Notes under the pieces: model-generated
Told to the model about the DNA's origin: nothing
Seen by the model: only the letters and a program-made list of their open reading frames with translations
The model's database searches: none
Shown here: piece by piece, positions 1 to 5,663 of the stretch
How positions within the stretch are numbered: position 1 is the stretch's first letter
Layout of the letters: each line of letters begins with the position of its first letter
Assembly (NCBI GenBank): GCA_027483745.1
Contig: JAIXTZ010000292.1
Span: forward strand, 1-6,498
Length of the DNA: 6,498 nucleotides
Source of the DNA: Lysobacteraceae bacterium
GTDB taxonomy: Bacteria > Pseudomonadota > Gammaproteobacteria > Xanthomonadales > Xanthomonadaceae
Reading direction: 5' to 3'
Translations under genes and position numbers: made by a program

Positions 1-500
1 CCGCCGGCGATCCGCACCAGCTCCGCCACCCACTGGATGCCGCTGATGCGCGGCTCGTCCCACTCCTCGAAGTAGACACGCGGCCGCACCGGGAAGGCCG
101 CGGCCTTCGCGGCCACCGCTTCGACGCCGCGTTCGAGCGCATCGGCGTAGGCCTCGGCCTTGGCCGCCGCGCCGACCATCGCGCCGAGGCGGCGCACGTA
201 GTCGAGGATGCCGGCCACGGAGCGGTGGTTGCTGATCCACACCTCCACGCCGCGGCGCACGAGCTCGGCGGCGATGTCGGCCTGGATGTCGGAGAAGCCG
301 ATGGCGAGATCCGGCTTCAGTGCGAGGATCTGGTCGACCTTCGCGCTGGTGAAGGCACTGACCTTCGGCTTCTCCCTGCGGGCCTGCGGCGGGCGCACGG
401 TGAAGCCGCTGATGCCGACGATGCGATGCTCCTCGCCGAGGGCGTAGAGCACCTCGGTGGGCTCCTCGACGAGGCAGACGATGCGGCGCGGACCACGCAT
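1..500 (-). CDS. BtuF-like cobalamin-binding protein (periplasmic-binding-protein fold), 3' end missing
   Basis: The visible 166 residues match the substrate-binding family that includes BtuF and the FecB/FepB-type proteins (PF01497). Supporting stretches are RIVCLVEEPTEVLYALGE near residues 6-23, GISGFTVRPP near 29-38, KVDQILALKPDLAIGFSD near 53-70, and RRGVEVWISNHRS near 81-93. Family members bind corrinoids or iron chelates. The EEPTEVLYALGEE variant is usually annotated as cobalamin-binding protein. The C-terminal lobe lies outside the window. The start is ATG at 500-498. The only in-frame codons before it back to the transporter's TGA (515-513) are GGC GTC CCT GCC, so no longer start is possible. 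The protein therefore begins directly at the fold, with no signal peptide. A weak GAGG lies 10 nt upstream, and the gap to the transporter is 12 nt, so translation is probably coupled. The family assignment is firm; the ligand is inferred. Confidence 0.88.
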   Translation of the reverse strand, partial: MRGPRRIVCLVEEPTEVLYALGEEHRIVGISGFTVRPPQARREKPKVSAFTSAKVDQILALKPDLAIGFSDIQADIAAELVRRGVEVWISNHRSVAGILDYVRRLGAMVGAAAKAEAYADALERGVEAVAAKAAAFPVRPRVYFEEWDEPRISGIQWVAELVRIAG

Positions 501-512
501 GGCAGGGACGCC

Positions 513-1997
513 TCAGTGTCCGTCGGACGACGGCATCGCGGCGGGGCCCGCGCCGACCGGTGCGCCGGCCAGCGGCACGCGCTTCACCGCCAACCACGCG
601 ATCGCCGACAGCGCCGCGGTGGCTGCGCCGACCAGGAACACGCTGCCCTTGTCCGGCAGGTGTTCGATGAGCATGCCGACGCCGAGGCTCACGGCCAGCT
701 GCGGCAGCACCACGCTGAGGTTGAACACGCCCATGTAGAGGCCGATGCGCGCTGGCGCGACGCACTGCGAGAAGATCGCGAACGGCAGGCTGACGATGGC
801 GCCCCAGCCGAGGCCCATGATGGCCATGCCGATGAAGACCAGCGTCGGCGTGTGCCCGAACAGGTAGACGAAACCGAAGCCCAGCGCCATCAAGCCAAGG
901 CTTGCGGCGTGCACGCGCACTTCGCCGAAGCGGCGCGCCAGCGGGTTGAGCAGCAGGGCCGGCACCAGCGCGCCGACCGCATTGAGCGCGAGGAATGCCG
1001 AGGCCATCAGGCTGCCGGTGGCCTCGTCGTCGAGCGACGGGAAGCGCTGCTGTACGAAAGCGATCATGTAGACGAACATCGTCTGCACGCCAATCCACGA
1101 CAGCGCATGCGCAGCCAGCACCTTGCGGAAGGCCGGCAGGTCCTCGCGCGCCGTGTTCGGTGCGGGCTGCGGCTCCATCAGCGCATGCACGAGGAAACCG
1201 ACGGCCAGCACGGCGAAGCCTAGTTCGATCATCGCCGAGTGCTGCGCATGGCCGGCGAGCTTCAGGCCCATCGCCACCACCGCGTAGAGGCCGAACGGCC
1301 ACAGCGGACGCATCAGCAGCAACACGGTGATGAAGCTGAGCTTCGGCGCGCGGGCGTCCGCGGCCTCGGCCTCGGCACCGGCCAACGCGCGGGGCTCGGC
1401 GATCAGCATCGGGGGCACCAGCGAGAACAGCAGCACCAGCACGGTGCCGAAGTAGATCAGGGCAACGTTGCCGAAGATCGCGCCGACGGCGTAGGCCAGC
1501 ACACCGAAGGCGCCGGACACGGTCTGCATCCAGGTGTAGGCCGCGGTGCGCTGCGGGCCTTCCGGGGTGACGTCGGCGATCAACGAGCGGGTCGGGTTGA
1601 AGCTGACGTTGATCGAGAGGTCGAGCGCCAACGCTACGGCGATGGCCACGCCGAGGATGGCGTCGAGGCCGAGCGCGGTGTTGATCAGCCCGATGGACGG
1701 CAAGGCCATCAGCGACAGCGCGGTGAGCAGGCCACCCACGAGGATGAAGGGCCGGCGCCGGCCGCCCCAGAACCACACCTTGTCGCTAACGATGCCGATC
1801 AGCACCTGGCCGAGGATGCCGGCCAAGGGGCCGGCGGCCCAGACGATGCCGATCTCGTGGATGTCGAGCTGGTACTTGGTGCGCAGCAGCCAGCTCAGCG
1901 CCGAGATCTGCACGGCGAGCGCGAAGCCCATCGCCGTCGACGGCAGGCCGAGAAGCACGAGGAACGGCAGCGAGAGCCGTTGTTGCATCTGCAGCAT
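513..1997 (-). CDS. MFS transporter of the SLC45 / GPH sugar:cation symporter type
   Basis: This 494-residue inner-membrane protein has about 12 hydrophobic helices in two halves, separated by a charged Ala/Glu-rich loop near residues 202-220. The family signature SDKVWFWGGRRRPFI lies at about 71-85, after helix 2. A second conserved stretch, GLYMGVFNLSVVLPQ, is at about 419-433 in the C-terminal half. These are typical of the SLC45/sucrose-transporter branch, whose members carry sucrose, maltose or related glycosides, usually with protons. The substrate cannot be read from sequence, and no sugar-hydrolase gene is visible nearby to suggest one. The start is ATG at 1997, with AGGGA at 2010-2006 and 8 nt spacing. 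A second ATG three codons in is possible. The C-terminal tail (about 475-494) is Gly/Ala/Pro-rich and probably disordered. The gene lies 84 bp after the GFA gene and 12 bp before the BtuF-like gene, all on one strand. Confidence 0.9.
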   Translation of the reverse strand: MLQMQQRLSLPFLVLLGLPSTAMGFALAVQISALSWLLRTKYQLDIHEIGIVWAAGPLAGILGQVLIGIVSDKVWFWGGRRRPFILVGGLLTALSLMALPSIGLINTALGLDAILGVAIAVALALDLSINVSFNPTRSLIADVTPEGPQRTAAYTWMQTVSGAFGVLAYAVGAIFGNVALIYFGTVLVLLFSLVPPMLIAEPRALAGAEAEAADARAPKLSFITVLLLMRPLWPFGLYAVVAMGLKLAGHAQHSAMIELGFAVLAVGFLVHALMEPQPAPNTAREDLPAFRKVLAAHALSWIGVQTMFVYMIAFVQQRFPSLDDEATGSLMASAFLALNAVGALVPALLLNPLARRFGEVRVHAASLGLMALGFGFVYLFGHTPTLVFIGMAIMGLGWGAIVSLPFAIFSQCVAPARIGLYMGVFNLSVVLPQLAVSLGVGMLIEHLPDKGSVFLVGAATAALSAIAWLAVKRVPLAGAPVGAGPAAMPSSDGH

Positions 1998-2081
1998 TGG
2001 AGCGATCCCTACCGTGGCGTCGGCGGAGCCTACCGGCCGCAGGCTCGCGGCGACAGGGGTTCCGACCGCACGCTGCGCGCC

Positions 2082-2474
2082 TCAGCGCGAGAGGTGTGCC
2101 AGCGCATCGGCGTTGGCTTCCCAATGGCGGCCGTCGAAGGGCTCCACCATGATCGACGCGATCGTGCCCTCGTCGAGGCAGCGCACGTTGACGTCGATGC
2201 CGTCCGGGTTGCTGCGCGGCACGTAGAAGCTCTTGATGCCGCACACGCCGCAGAAACGGTGGCGCGCAACGCCGCTGTTCCATCGGTAATCGACCAGGCG
2301 GTCCTCGCCGGAGAGCAGTCGGAAACGCGCGGCTGGGACGATCAGGTGCAGGAAACCCGCCTTGCTGCAGATGGAGCAGTTGCAGTCCTGCACGACCAAG
2401 TCGGCCGGCGCCTCCACCTCGAAGCGCACGGCGCCGCAGTGGCAGCCGCCGCGGTGGGTCAGGAGCGCGGTCAT
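2082..2474 (-). CDS. GFA / CENP-V-fold zinc-binding protein
   Basis: The 130-residue protein covers the full GFA domain (PF04828), named after the glutathione-dependent formaldehyde-activating enzyme. Conserved cysteines are present in order: C11 and C13 (GGCHCGAVRFEV), C31, C33 and C36 (DCNCSICSKAG), and C75 and C78 (FCGVCGIKSF). These form the two zinc sites of the fold. The closing motif FDGRHWEAN lies at about 113-121. Gfa of Paracoccus was described as accelerating S-hydroxymethylglutathione formation, but most family members have no proven reaction, so activity here is unknown. No signal peptide is seen, so it should be cytoplasmic. The ATG at 2474-2472 overlaps the TGA of the NlpE-like gene (2473-2471) as ATGA, and no Shine-Dalgarno is visible. 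Translation is therefore probably coupled to that gene. The reading frame stays open far upstream, but residues before M1 do not look like protein of this family. Confidence 0.92.
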   Translation of the reverse strand: MTALLTHRGGCHCGAVRFEVEAPADLVVQDCNCSICSKAGFLHLIVPAARFRLLSGEDRLVDYRWNSGVARHRFCGVCGIKSFYVPRSNPDGIDVNVRCLDEGTIASIMVEPFDGRHWEANADALAHLSR

Positions 2475-2938
2475 CGGCGTTGCAGGCGCGCGCCGTCGGG
2501 ATCGAGGGCGCGACCCTCGGCGTCCACGGCCTGCAGCGAGCCGTCGGCGTGGCGGAACCAGCGCTGGCCCGACTCGAGCAGCACCAGGCAACTGCCCGCG
2601 ATCTCGCCGACGCGGCAATCGTCCTCGCGCCACTCGCCGGCGATCTCGAAGCCCGCTGCGTCGACCGCACCGAGGTAGGTTTCGACCAGACGGTAGCGAC
2701 CCGCGGCACCGGATTCGCGCTGCAACGCCAGCTCGACATCGATGCCGTCGCAATCGGCACAGGGGAGCACGCCGGACCATTCCCCATCGAAATCCTCCGG
2801 CAGGGCCGCGAGCCCGTCGTCGGCGGGCGCTTCGGCCAAGGCGTCGGACGACTCCCCACCGCGCAGGCAGCCGGCCAGCGCCGTGGCGAACACGACGGTG
2901 AGAACGAGGGCCGCGACGCGGCGAAGGAAGACGACCAT
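2471..2938 (-). CDS. NlpE-like lipoprotein (N-terminal NlpE domain only)
   Basis: The 155-residue protein starts with a lipoprotein signal: MVVFLRR, a hydrophobic stretch at about 8-20, and the lipobox LAGC at 21-24 with C24 as lipidated residue. After a Ser/Ala/Asp-rich linker comes the NlpE domain (PF04170): GEWSGVLPCADCDGIDVEL at about 52-70 with the CxxC pair C60/C63, YRLVETYLG at 82-90, and a closing GSLQAVDAEGRALD at about 133-146. In E. coli NlpE is an outer-membrane lipoprotein that signals surface adhesion and lipoprotein-sorting defects to the Cpx system, and it was first linked to copper tolerance. This protein lacks the second, C-terminal OB-fold domain of E. coli NlpE. It carries an extra cysteine pair, C108 and C117. 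The ATG at 2938 was chosen because it puts the signal peptide at the N terminus. The open frame continues to 3136 without signal-like or conserved sequence. Its ribosome binding site is weak. Confidence 0.87.
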   Translation of the reverse strand: MVVFLRRVAALVLTVVFATALAGCLRGGESSDALAEAPADDGLAALPEDFDGEWSGVLPCADCDGIDVELALQRESGAAGRYRLVETYLGAVDAAGFEIAGEWREDDCRVGEIAGSCLVLLESGQRWFRHADGSLQAVDAEGRALDPDGARLQRR

Positions 2939-3011
2939 GGCTCGATGGTAGCCGCCAACCCCGTCGTGCGGCGTCATGCGTTGGAAGCGGGGCCCCACCC
3001 CGGAGCCCGCC
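2939..3011. promoter_or_regulatory. Divergent intergenic region between the NlpE-like gene and the TonB gene
   Basis: These 73 bp separate two divergently transcribed genes, so promoters for both should lie here or extend into the coding ends. I see no convincing -35/-10 pair and no clear operator palindrome. The call rests on gene orientation only. Confidence 0.4.
3002..3005 (+). promoter_or_regulatory. Shine-Dalgarno GGAG that fixes the TonB start
   Basis: GGAG lies 6 nt before the ATG at 3012. The upstream in-frame ATG at 2976 has no comparable site, and the residues it would add (MRWKRGPTPEPA) do not look conserved. The ATG at 3012 is therefore preferred. Confidence 0.7.
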
Positions 3012-3677
3012 ATGCGAACCGCACCATCCGTCCCGACCTCCGCCCTGCCCGTCGGCTTCAGCCTGCCGCGCAGCCTTGCCATCGCCGTTGCCGTAACGCT
3101 GCACCTGGGTCTCGCCGCGATGCTGGCGATGCCCATCGCCGCACCCGAGGTCGACGTGCCTGAAACCGCACCGGTGAACGTGGCCTACCTGCCCCCGCGC
3201 CCCCCGCCGCCCGTCCCGCTCCCGCCTCCGCCCCGTGAGGTCCGCAGCGTGGCGCCTGCGCGACAAGCGCCCATGCTCTCGCCGGCCGTCACGGTGCCGG
3301 CCCCGCCGTCCACGCCCTTGACCACGACCGACGCGCCCACCCCGTTGGACAGCGTCGCCGCGGACACCGGCGTCGAGGCCGAGGGCTTCGAGGCGGGTCC
3401 CGCCGAGGAAACGCTGCAGCTGCGCACGAGCACACCGCCACGCTACCCGGCGTCGGCGCTATCGCGCCGGCTCGAGGGTGAGGTGGAGCTGCTGATCCTC
3501 GTCGGTATCGACGGACGCCCGGAGACGGTGACGGTGACGCGCAGCAGCGGCCATGGCGTCCTCGACCGCGCGGCCCGCGAGCATGTGCTGCGTCGCTGGG
3601 TGTTCGAGCCTTCGTTGCGGAACGGCATCGCCGTGCCGGCCTACGCCCGGGTGCCCGTGCGTTTCACCCTGCCTTGA
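3012..3677 (+). CDS. TonB-family energy transducer
   Basis: The 221-residue protein has the full TonB layout. A short cytoplasmic N terminus precedes one membrane anchor at about 21-43 (SLAIAVAVTLHLGLAAML). A proline-rich periplasmic stretch follows at about 58-75 (LPPRPPPPVPLPPPP), then a Pro/Ala/Thr-rich linker. The TonB C-terminal domain (PF03544) spans about 136-221, with TPPRYPASALSRRLEGEVEL, VTRSSGHGVLDRAA and RRWVFEPSLRNGIAVP. Such proteins pass proton-motive energy from ExbB/ExbD in the inner membrane to outer-membrane TonB-dependent receptors that import siderophores, cobalamin or glycans. The anchor keeps the His of the E. coli SxxxH motif (H31), but the position four residues earlier is Ala27 rather than Ser. 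No exbB or exbD is visible here, so it must use partners elsewhere. Bacteria of this group carry many TonB paralogues, so I give no gene symbol. The 3' end overlaps the convergent lipoprotein gene by 14 bp. Confidence 0.92.
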   Translation: MRTAPSVPTSALPVGFSLPRSLAIAVAVTLHLGLAAMLAMPIAAPEVDVPETAPVNVAYLPPRPPPPVPLPPPPREVRSVAPARQAPMLSPAVTVPAPPSTPLTTTDAPTPLDSVAADTGVEAEGFEAGPAEETLQLRTSTPPRYPASALSRRLEGEVELLILVGIDGRPETVTVTRSSGHGVLDRAAREHVLRRWVFEPSLRNGIAVPAYARVPVRFTLP

Positions 3678-4473
3678 GGGGATCGGACTCGTCCTGCTCC
3701 GGTGCGCCGGCGTCGATCGCCTCCGGCGACAGCGGGAGCAGGATCGACGCCCCACGGCCGGCCACGCTGGCCCGCCCGAAGCGCGCGGTGCAGCGCGCCT
3801 CGCCGGCCTCACGCTCGGCGGCGTCCAACGGCGCGCGGGTGTCGCCCTGCGCGCCGGACGGATCGTTCAAGGCCTTGGCGAGGTCGTCGGCGAAATCGCC
3901 CGCCAGCTGGTAGGCGTCGCCGATGCGCGAGACTTTCGCGTCCTCGGTGATCGCTCCCGCCCCCTCGGCCCAGCGGAGAACGACCACATCGTCGTCGTCC
4001 GAGCGCACGGCACCATCTGCCGCGAAGCCGCCAAGGCCCGCGGGAAGCCGGAACGGACCGGGAACGAAGACGCCGATCAAGGCCGAGGCCCCGGCAGCAC
4101 CGGACGAGGTGGGCGCGATGGCCGTGACCACGATTTCGATATCGAGATCGGGCGTCTCCGGGTCGATGCGGTAGCGACGCGCCAGCTGCACGCAGGTGTC
4201 GCGGGCGGCGCGGTTGGCCACCAGCTCGGCCTGGGCTGGCGTGATGCCTTCGCCGGCCGCGCCCTCGGCGATGCGCACACGAGGCAGGCCGACGCTGCGG
4301 GCCGCGAGCACGGCGTTGGCATCCACGAACTGTTCGGCCCTCGCGTAGGCCTCGTCCTTGACCGGCGCCATCGGCTGCTCGGTACGGATCCCTTCGGCGG
4401 TCGGCTTCGGCGCGGAAGCGCAGGCCGTGAGCATGAGAGCCGCCAGCAGCGGAGCGAAGGTTCGAAGCAGCAT
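3664..4473 (-). CDS. Predicted lipoprotein, DUF3313-like
   Basis: The 269-residue protein opens with a lipoprotein signal: MLLRTFAPLLAALMLTAC, with lipobox LTAC at 15-18 and C18 as acceptor. The mature part looks conserved in character: AQAELVANRAARDTCVQLARRY at about 80-101, DLDIEIVVTAIAPTSSGAAG at 109-128, PGPFRLPAGLGGFAADGAV at 138-156, and SRIGDAYQLAGDFADDLAKAL at 182-202. This resembles lipoproteins annotated as DUF3313 in Xanthomonadales; I recall that resemblance and have not searched for it. No enzymatic motif is visible, and the function is unknown. The tail after about 205 is acidic and Ala-rich, with C228. ATG 4473 was chosen because it places the signal peptide first. The frame is open to 4569, but those residues are not signal-like. 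Only a weak GGCGGG-type ribosome binding site precedes it. The gene diverges from lexA and overlaps the TonB gene tail to tail. Confidence 0.72.
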   Translation of the reverse strand: MLLRTFAPLLAALMLTACASAPKPTAEGIRTEQPMAPVKDEAYARAEQFVDANAVLAARSVGLPRVRIAEGAAGEGITPAQAELVANRAARDTCVQLARRYRIDPETPDLDIEIVVTAIAPTSSGAAGASALIGVFVPGPFRLPAGLGGFAADGAVRSDDDDVVVLRWAEGAGAITEDAKVSRIGDAYQLAGDFADDLAKALNDPSGAQGDTRAPLDAAEREAGEARCTARFGRASVAGRGASILLPLSPEAIDAGAPEQDESDPLKAG

Positions 4474-4514
4474 GGGGATGGACCCGCCGGGACTCTGGCG
4501 ATAGTGCCGTCCAG

Positions 4515-4552
4515 ACGATGCAGGCAGCGTGCGGATCCGGTGGCCGCATCGT
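4515..4552. repeat. Inverted repeat (ACGATGC ... GCATCGT) in the lexA upstream region
   Basis: ACGATGC at 4515-4521 pairs with GCATCGT at 4546-4552. Skipping A4522, GGC (4523-4525) pairs with GCC (4543-4545), giving about 10 bp of stem around a 17-nt loop. It could be a protein site or an RNA hairpin. In GC-rich DNA a 7-bp repeat at this spacing could also be chance. Confidence 0.3.
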
Positions 4553-4676
4553 GAATGCCCCAGTCGCAATCCATGAGAACGGGCCGTGCGGCAATGCTCG
4601 CCGTCCCGGCCGGGTGCGGACGCCCCTCTCGGTATCGACCTTCACACCTCGCCTCTTGCATTCCGACGAAGAACCA

Positions 4677-4688
4677 CACAAATTTGTG
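4677..4688. promoter_or_regulatory. Perfect 12-bp palindrome CACAAATTTGTG, candidate LexA operator
   Basis: CACAAATTTGTG is its own reverse complement and ends two bases before the lexA ATG. It sits in one of the few AT-rich patches of the window. lexA genes are almost always autoregulated through a palindrome near the promoter, so position and symmetry suggest the operator. It is not the E. coli box (CTGT-N8-ACAG) and not the TTAG-N6-TACTA element reported for Xylella. The shared ACAAAT core with one type of Xanthomonas LexA site is from memory. Binding is inferred, not shown. Confidence 0.55.
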
Positions 4689-4690
4689 GC

Positions 4691-5350
4691 ATGACACTCA
4701 CCGACCGCCAGCAGGCCATCCTCGACTTCCTCCGCGAGCACATCGCGGCGGAAGGCCGCCCCCCGACGCTCGCCGAGATCGCCCAGGCCTTTGGCTTCCG
4801 TCAGGCGCGCAGCGCGCAGGACCACCTGCAGGCGCTGGCGACGAAGGGGGTGATTGAGCTGGTGCCCGGCGCCCGCGGCATCCGTCTGCTCGACGAGGAG
4901 GGCGAGCCGCTCGCCGCTTCGACGGGCAAAGCGGGCCTCGGGGGCGGCACGGCGGCGAATGCCCCGCAGTGGCTCACCCTGCCCCTGCTCGGTCGCGTGG
5001 CCGCCGGCCGGCCGATCGATCCGCAGTCCGATTACGAGGGCCAGATGCTGCTCGATCGCGCGCTGTTCTTCCCGCAGCCCGACTACCTGCTGCGGGTGAA
5101 GGGCGATTCGATGGTCGATGACGGCATCTTCGACGGCGACCTGATCGCCGTGCGCCGCACGCCGGACGCCGACAACAACCAGATCGTCGTCGCGCGCATC
5201 GATGGCGAAGTCACGGTGAAACGCCTGAAGCGCGGCAAGGGCCGCGTGCTGCTGATGCCGCGCAATCCGAACTACGCCCCGATCGAAGTCCCCGAACAGG
5301 CCGACTTCGCCATCGAGGGTCTGTATTGCGGCCTCGTGCGCCGCGGCTGA
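4691..5350 (+). CDS. lexA: LexA SOS repressor / self-cleaving protease
   Basis: The 219-residue protein represses DNA-damage genes until RecA-ssDNA filaments trigger its self-cleavage. The N-terminal winged helix-turn-helix (about 1-67) opens with LTDRQQAILDFLREH and includes PPTLAEIAQAFGF and KGVIELVPGARGIRLL. The C-terminal S24 peptidase domain follows. The cleavage site is A105-G106 (LLGRVAAGRPI), the nucleophile is S140 in VKGDSM, and the general base is K177 in EVTVKRLKR. Each is 21 residues later than in E. coli (A84-G85, S119, K156). The extra length therefore lies in the Gly/Ala-rich linker at about 72-95. The recognition helix reads GFRQARSAQDHLQAL rather than the E. coli GFRSPNAAEEHLKAL, so a different operator is expected. 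ATG 4691 gives the correct LexA N terminus, but no Shine-Dalgarno precedes it. A palindrome occupies that place, so translation may be leaderless or weak. recA does not follow. Confidence 0.97.
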   Translation: MTLTDRQQAILDFLREHIAAEGRPPTLAEIAQAFGFRQARSAQDHLQALATKGVIELVPGARGIRLLDEEGEPLAASTGKAGLGGGTAANAPQWLTLPLLGRVAAGRPIDPQSDYEGQMLLDRALFFPQPDYLLRVKGDSMVDDGIFDGDLIAVRRTPDADNNQIVVARIDGEVTVKRLKRGKGRVLLMPRNPNYAPIEVPEQADFAIEGLYCGLVRRG

Positions 5351-5410
5351 GCCCACCTGCCTCGCCCCCGCTTCGTCGTTCCTCCATCCGCCATCGTTTT
5401 GAACGCCCTC

Positions 5411-5414
5411 GGAG
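5411..5414 (+). promoter_or_regulatory. Shine-Dalgarno GGAG for the small membrane protein gene
   Basis: GGAG sits 7 nt before the ATG at 5422. It selects that start over an in-frame ATG at 5326, which lies inside lexA. It also supports the short ORF being a real gene. Confidence 0.65.
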
Positions 5415-5421
5415 TCCCGCC

Positions 5422-5631
5422 ATGCACCTCCTCCGCACCCCCGACCTCGCCACCCTGCTGTTCGCCCTGTCGCTCTGCGCGGTCTTCGGCGGCCTGTTCG
5501 CCTGGGTGCTCAGCGTGCCCTTCTGGCTCGGCTTCGCCATGGTTGGCGCCGGCCTGTTCACCGTTGGCCTGCAGCGGCACGAGCCGCGGTCGGCGTCACG
5601 CCGCCGCTGGCAGGCCCACGCACCGCACTGA
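5422..5631 (+). CDS. Small two-helix membrane protein downstream of lexA
   Basis: I do not recognise this 69-residue protein. It has two hydrophobic segments, about 9-31 (LATLLFALSLCAVFGGLFAWVLS) joined by a short Pro turn to about 33-50 (PFWLGFAMVGAGLFTVGL). A basic tail follows at 52-63 (R52, R56, R60-R62). By the positive-inside rule both ends should be cytoplasmic. The good Shine-Dalgarno and the clear hydrophobic pattern make it more likely real than chance. It starts 71 bp after the lexA stop on the same strand, with no obvious terminator or separate promoter between, so co-transcription with lexA is likely. Several bacteria carry small membrane proteins near lexA or under its control that block division or depolarise the membrane (YneA, SidA, TisB). 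I see no homology to any of them, so a role in the SOS response is speculation from position. Confidence 0.68.
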   Translation: MHLLRTPDLATLLFALSLCAVFGGLFAWVLSVPFWLGFAMVGAGLFTVGLQRHEPRSASRRRWQAHAPH

Positions 5632-5663
5632 GCCCATCGCCTACGCGGTTCGAACCTCCCGGC

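Larger units (their letters stand above)
4474..4690. promoter_or_regulatory. Divergent intergenic region between the DUF3313-like gene and lexA
   Basis: This 217-bp region must hold the promoters for both flanking genes. It contains an imperfect hairpin (4515-4552) and the palindrome next to lexA (4677-4688). A possible -35 for lexA is TTGCAT at 4656-4661, with a poor -10 (ACAAAT, 4678-4683) at 16 bp spacing that overlaps the palindrome. No convincing small ORF or RNA gene is seen. Confidence 0.45.

Noticed and set aside
225..1223. Plus-strand ORF of 332 codons
   Set aside because: It is antisense to the BtuF-like gene and the transporter, both of which have clear family motifs. Its own translation has none.
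2026..2046. Hairpin GAGCCT/AGGCTC in the 84-bp gap between the GFA and transporter genes
   Set aside because: The stem is only 6 bp with a 9-nt loop and no T tract. It is weak for this base composition and does not justify an internal terminator or attenuator.
1239..2678. Plus-strand ORF of 479 codons
   Set aside because: It is antisense to the transporter, GFA and part of the NlpE-like genes, with a His/Arg/Glu/Gln-rich low-complexity translation. It is a shadow of the real minus-strand genes.
2976..3011. Upstream start for the TonB gene at 2976
   Set aside because: No ribosome binding site precedes it, whereas GGAG lies 6 nt before the ATG at 3012.
2082..3266. Extended 394-codon version of the GFA gene
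   Set aside because: Only the last 130 residues match the GFA domain. The rest overlaps the NlpE-like gene out of frame and crosses into the divergent TonB gene. The ATG at 2474 fits the family start and overlaps the upstream stop.
3185..3433. Glycine-rich minus-strand ORF opposite the TonB proline-rich region
   Set aside because: Its GGGGSGTGGGG-like translation is simply the complement of the proline codons of TonB.
4474..4690. E. coli-type SOS box (CTGT-N8-ACAG) upstream of lexA
   Set aside because: No match is present. The only clear symmetric element by the start is CACAAATTTGTG.
3809..5356. Long minus-strand ORF (515 codons) covering lexA
   Set aside because: It is antisense to lexA and then runs out of frame across the DUF3313-like gene. 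The translation has no recognisable domain and is Arg/Gly/Ala-rich, as expected from antisense frames in GC-rich DNA.
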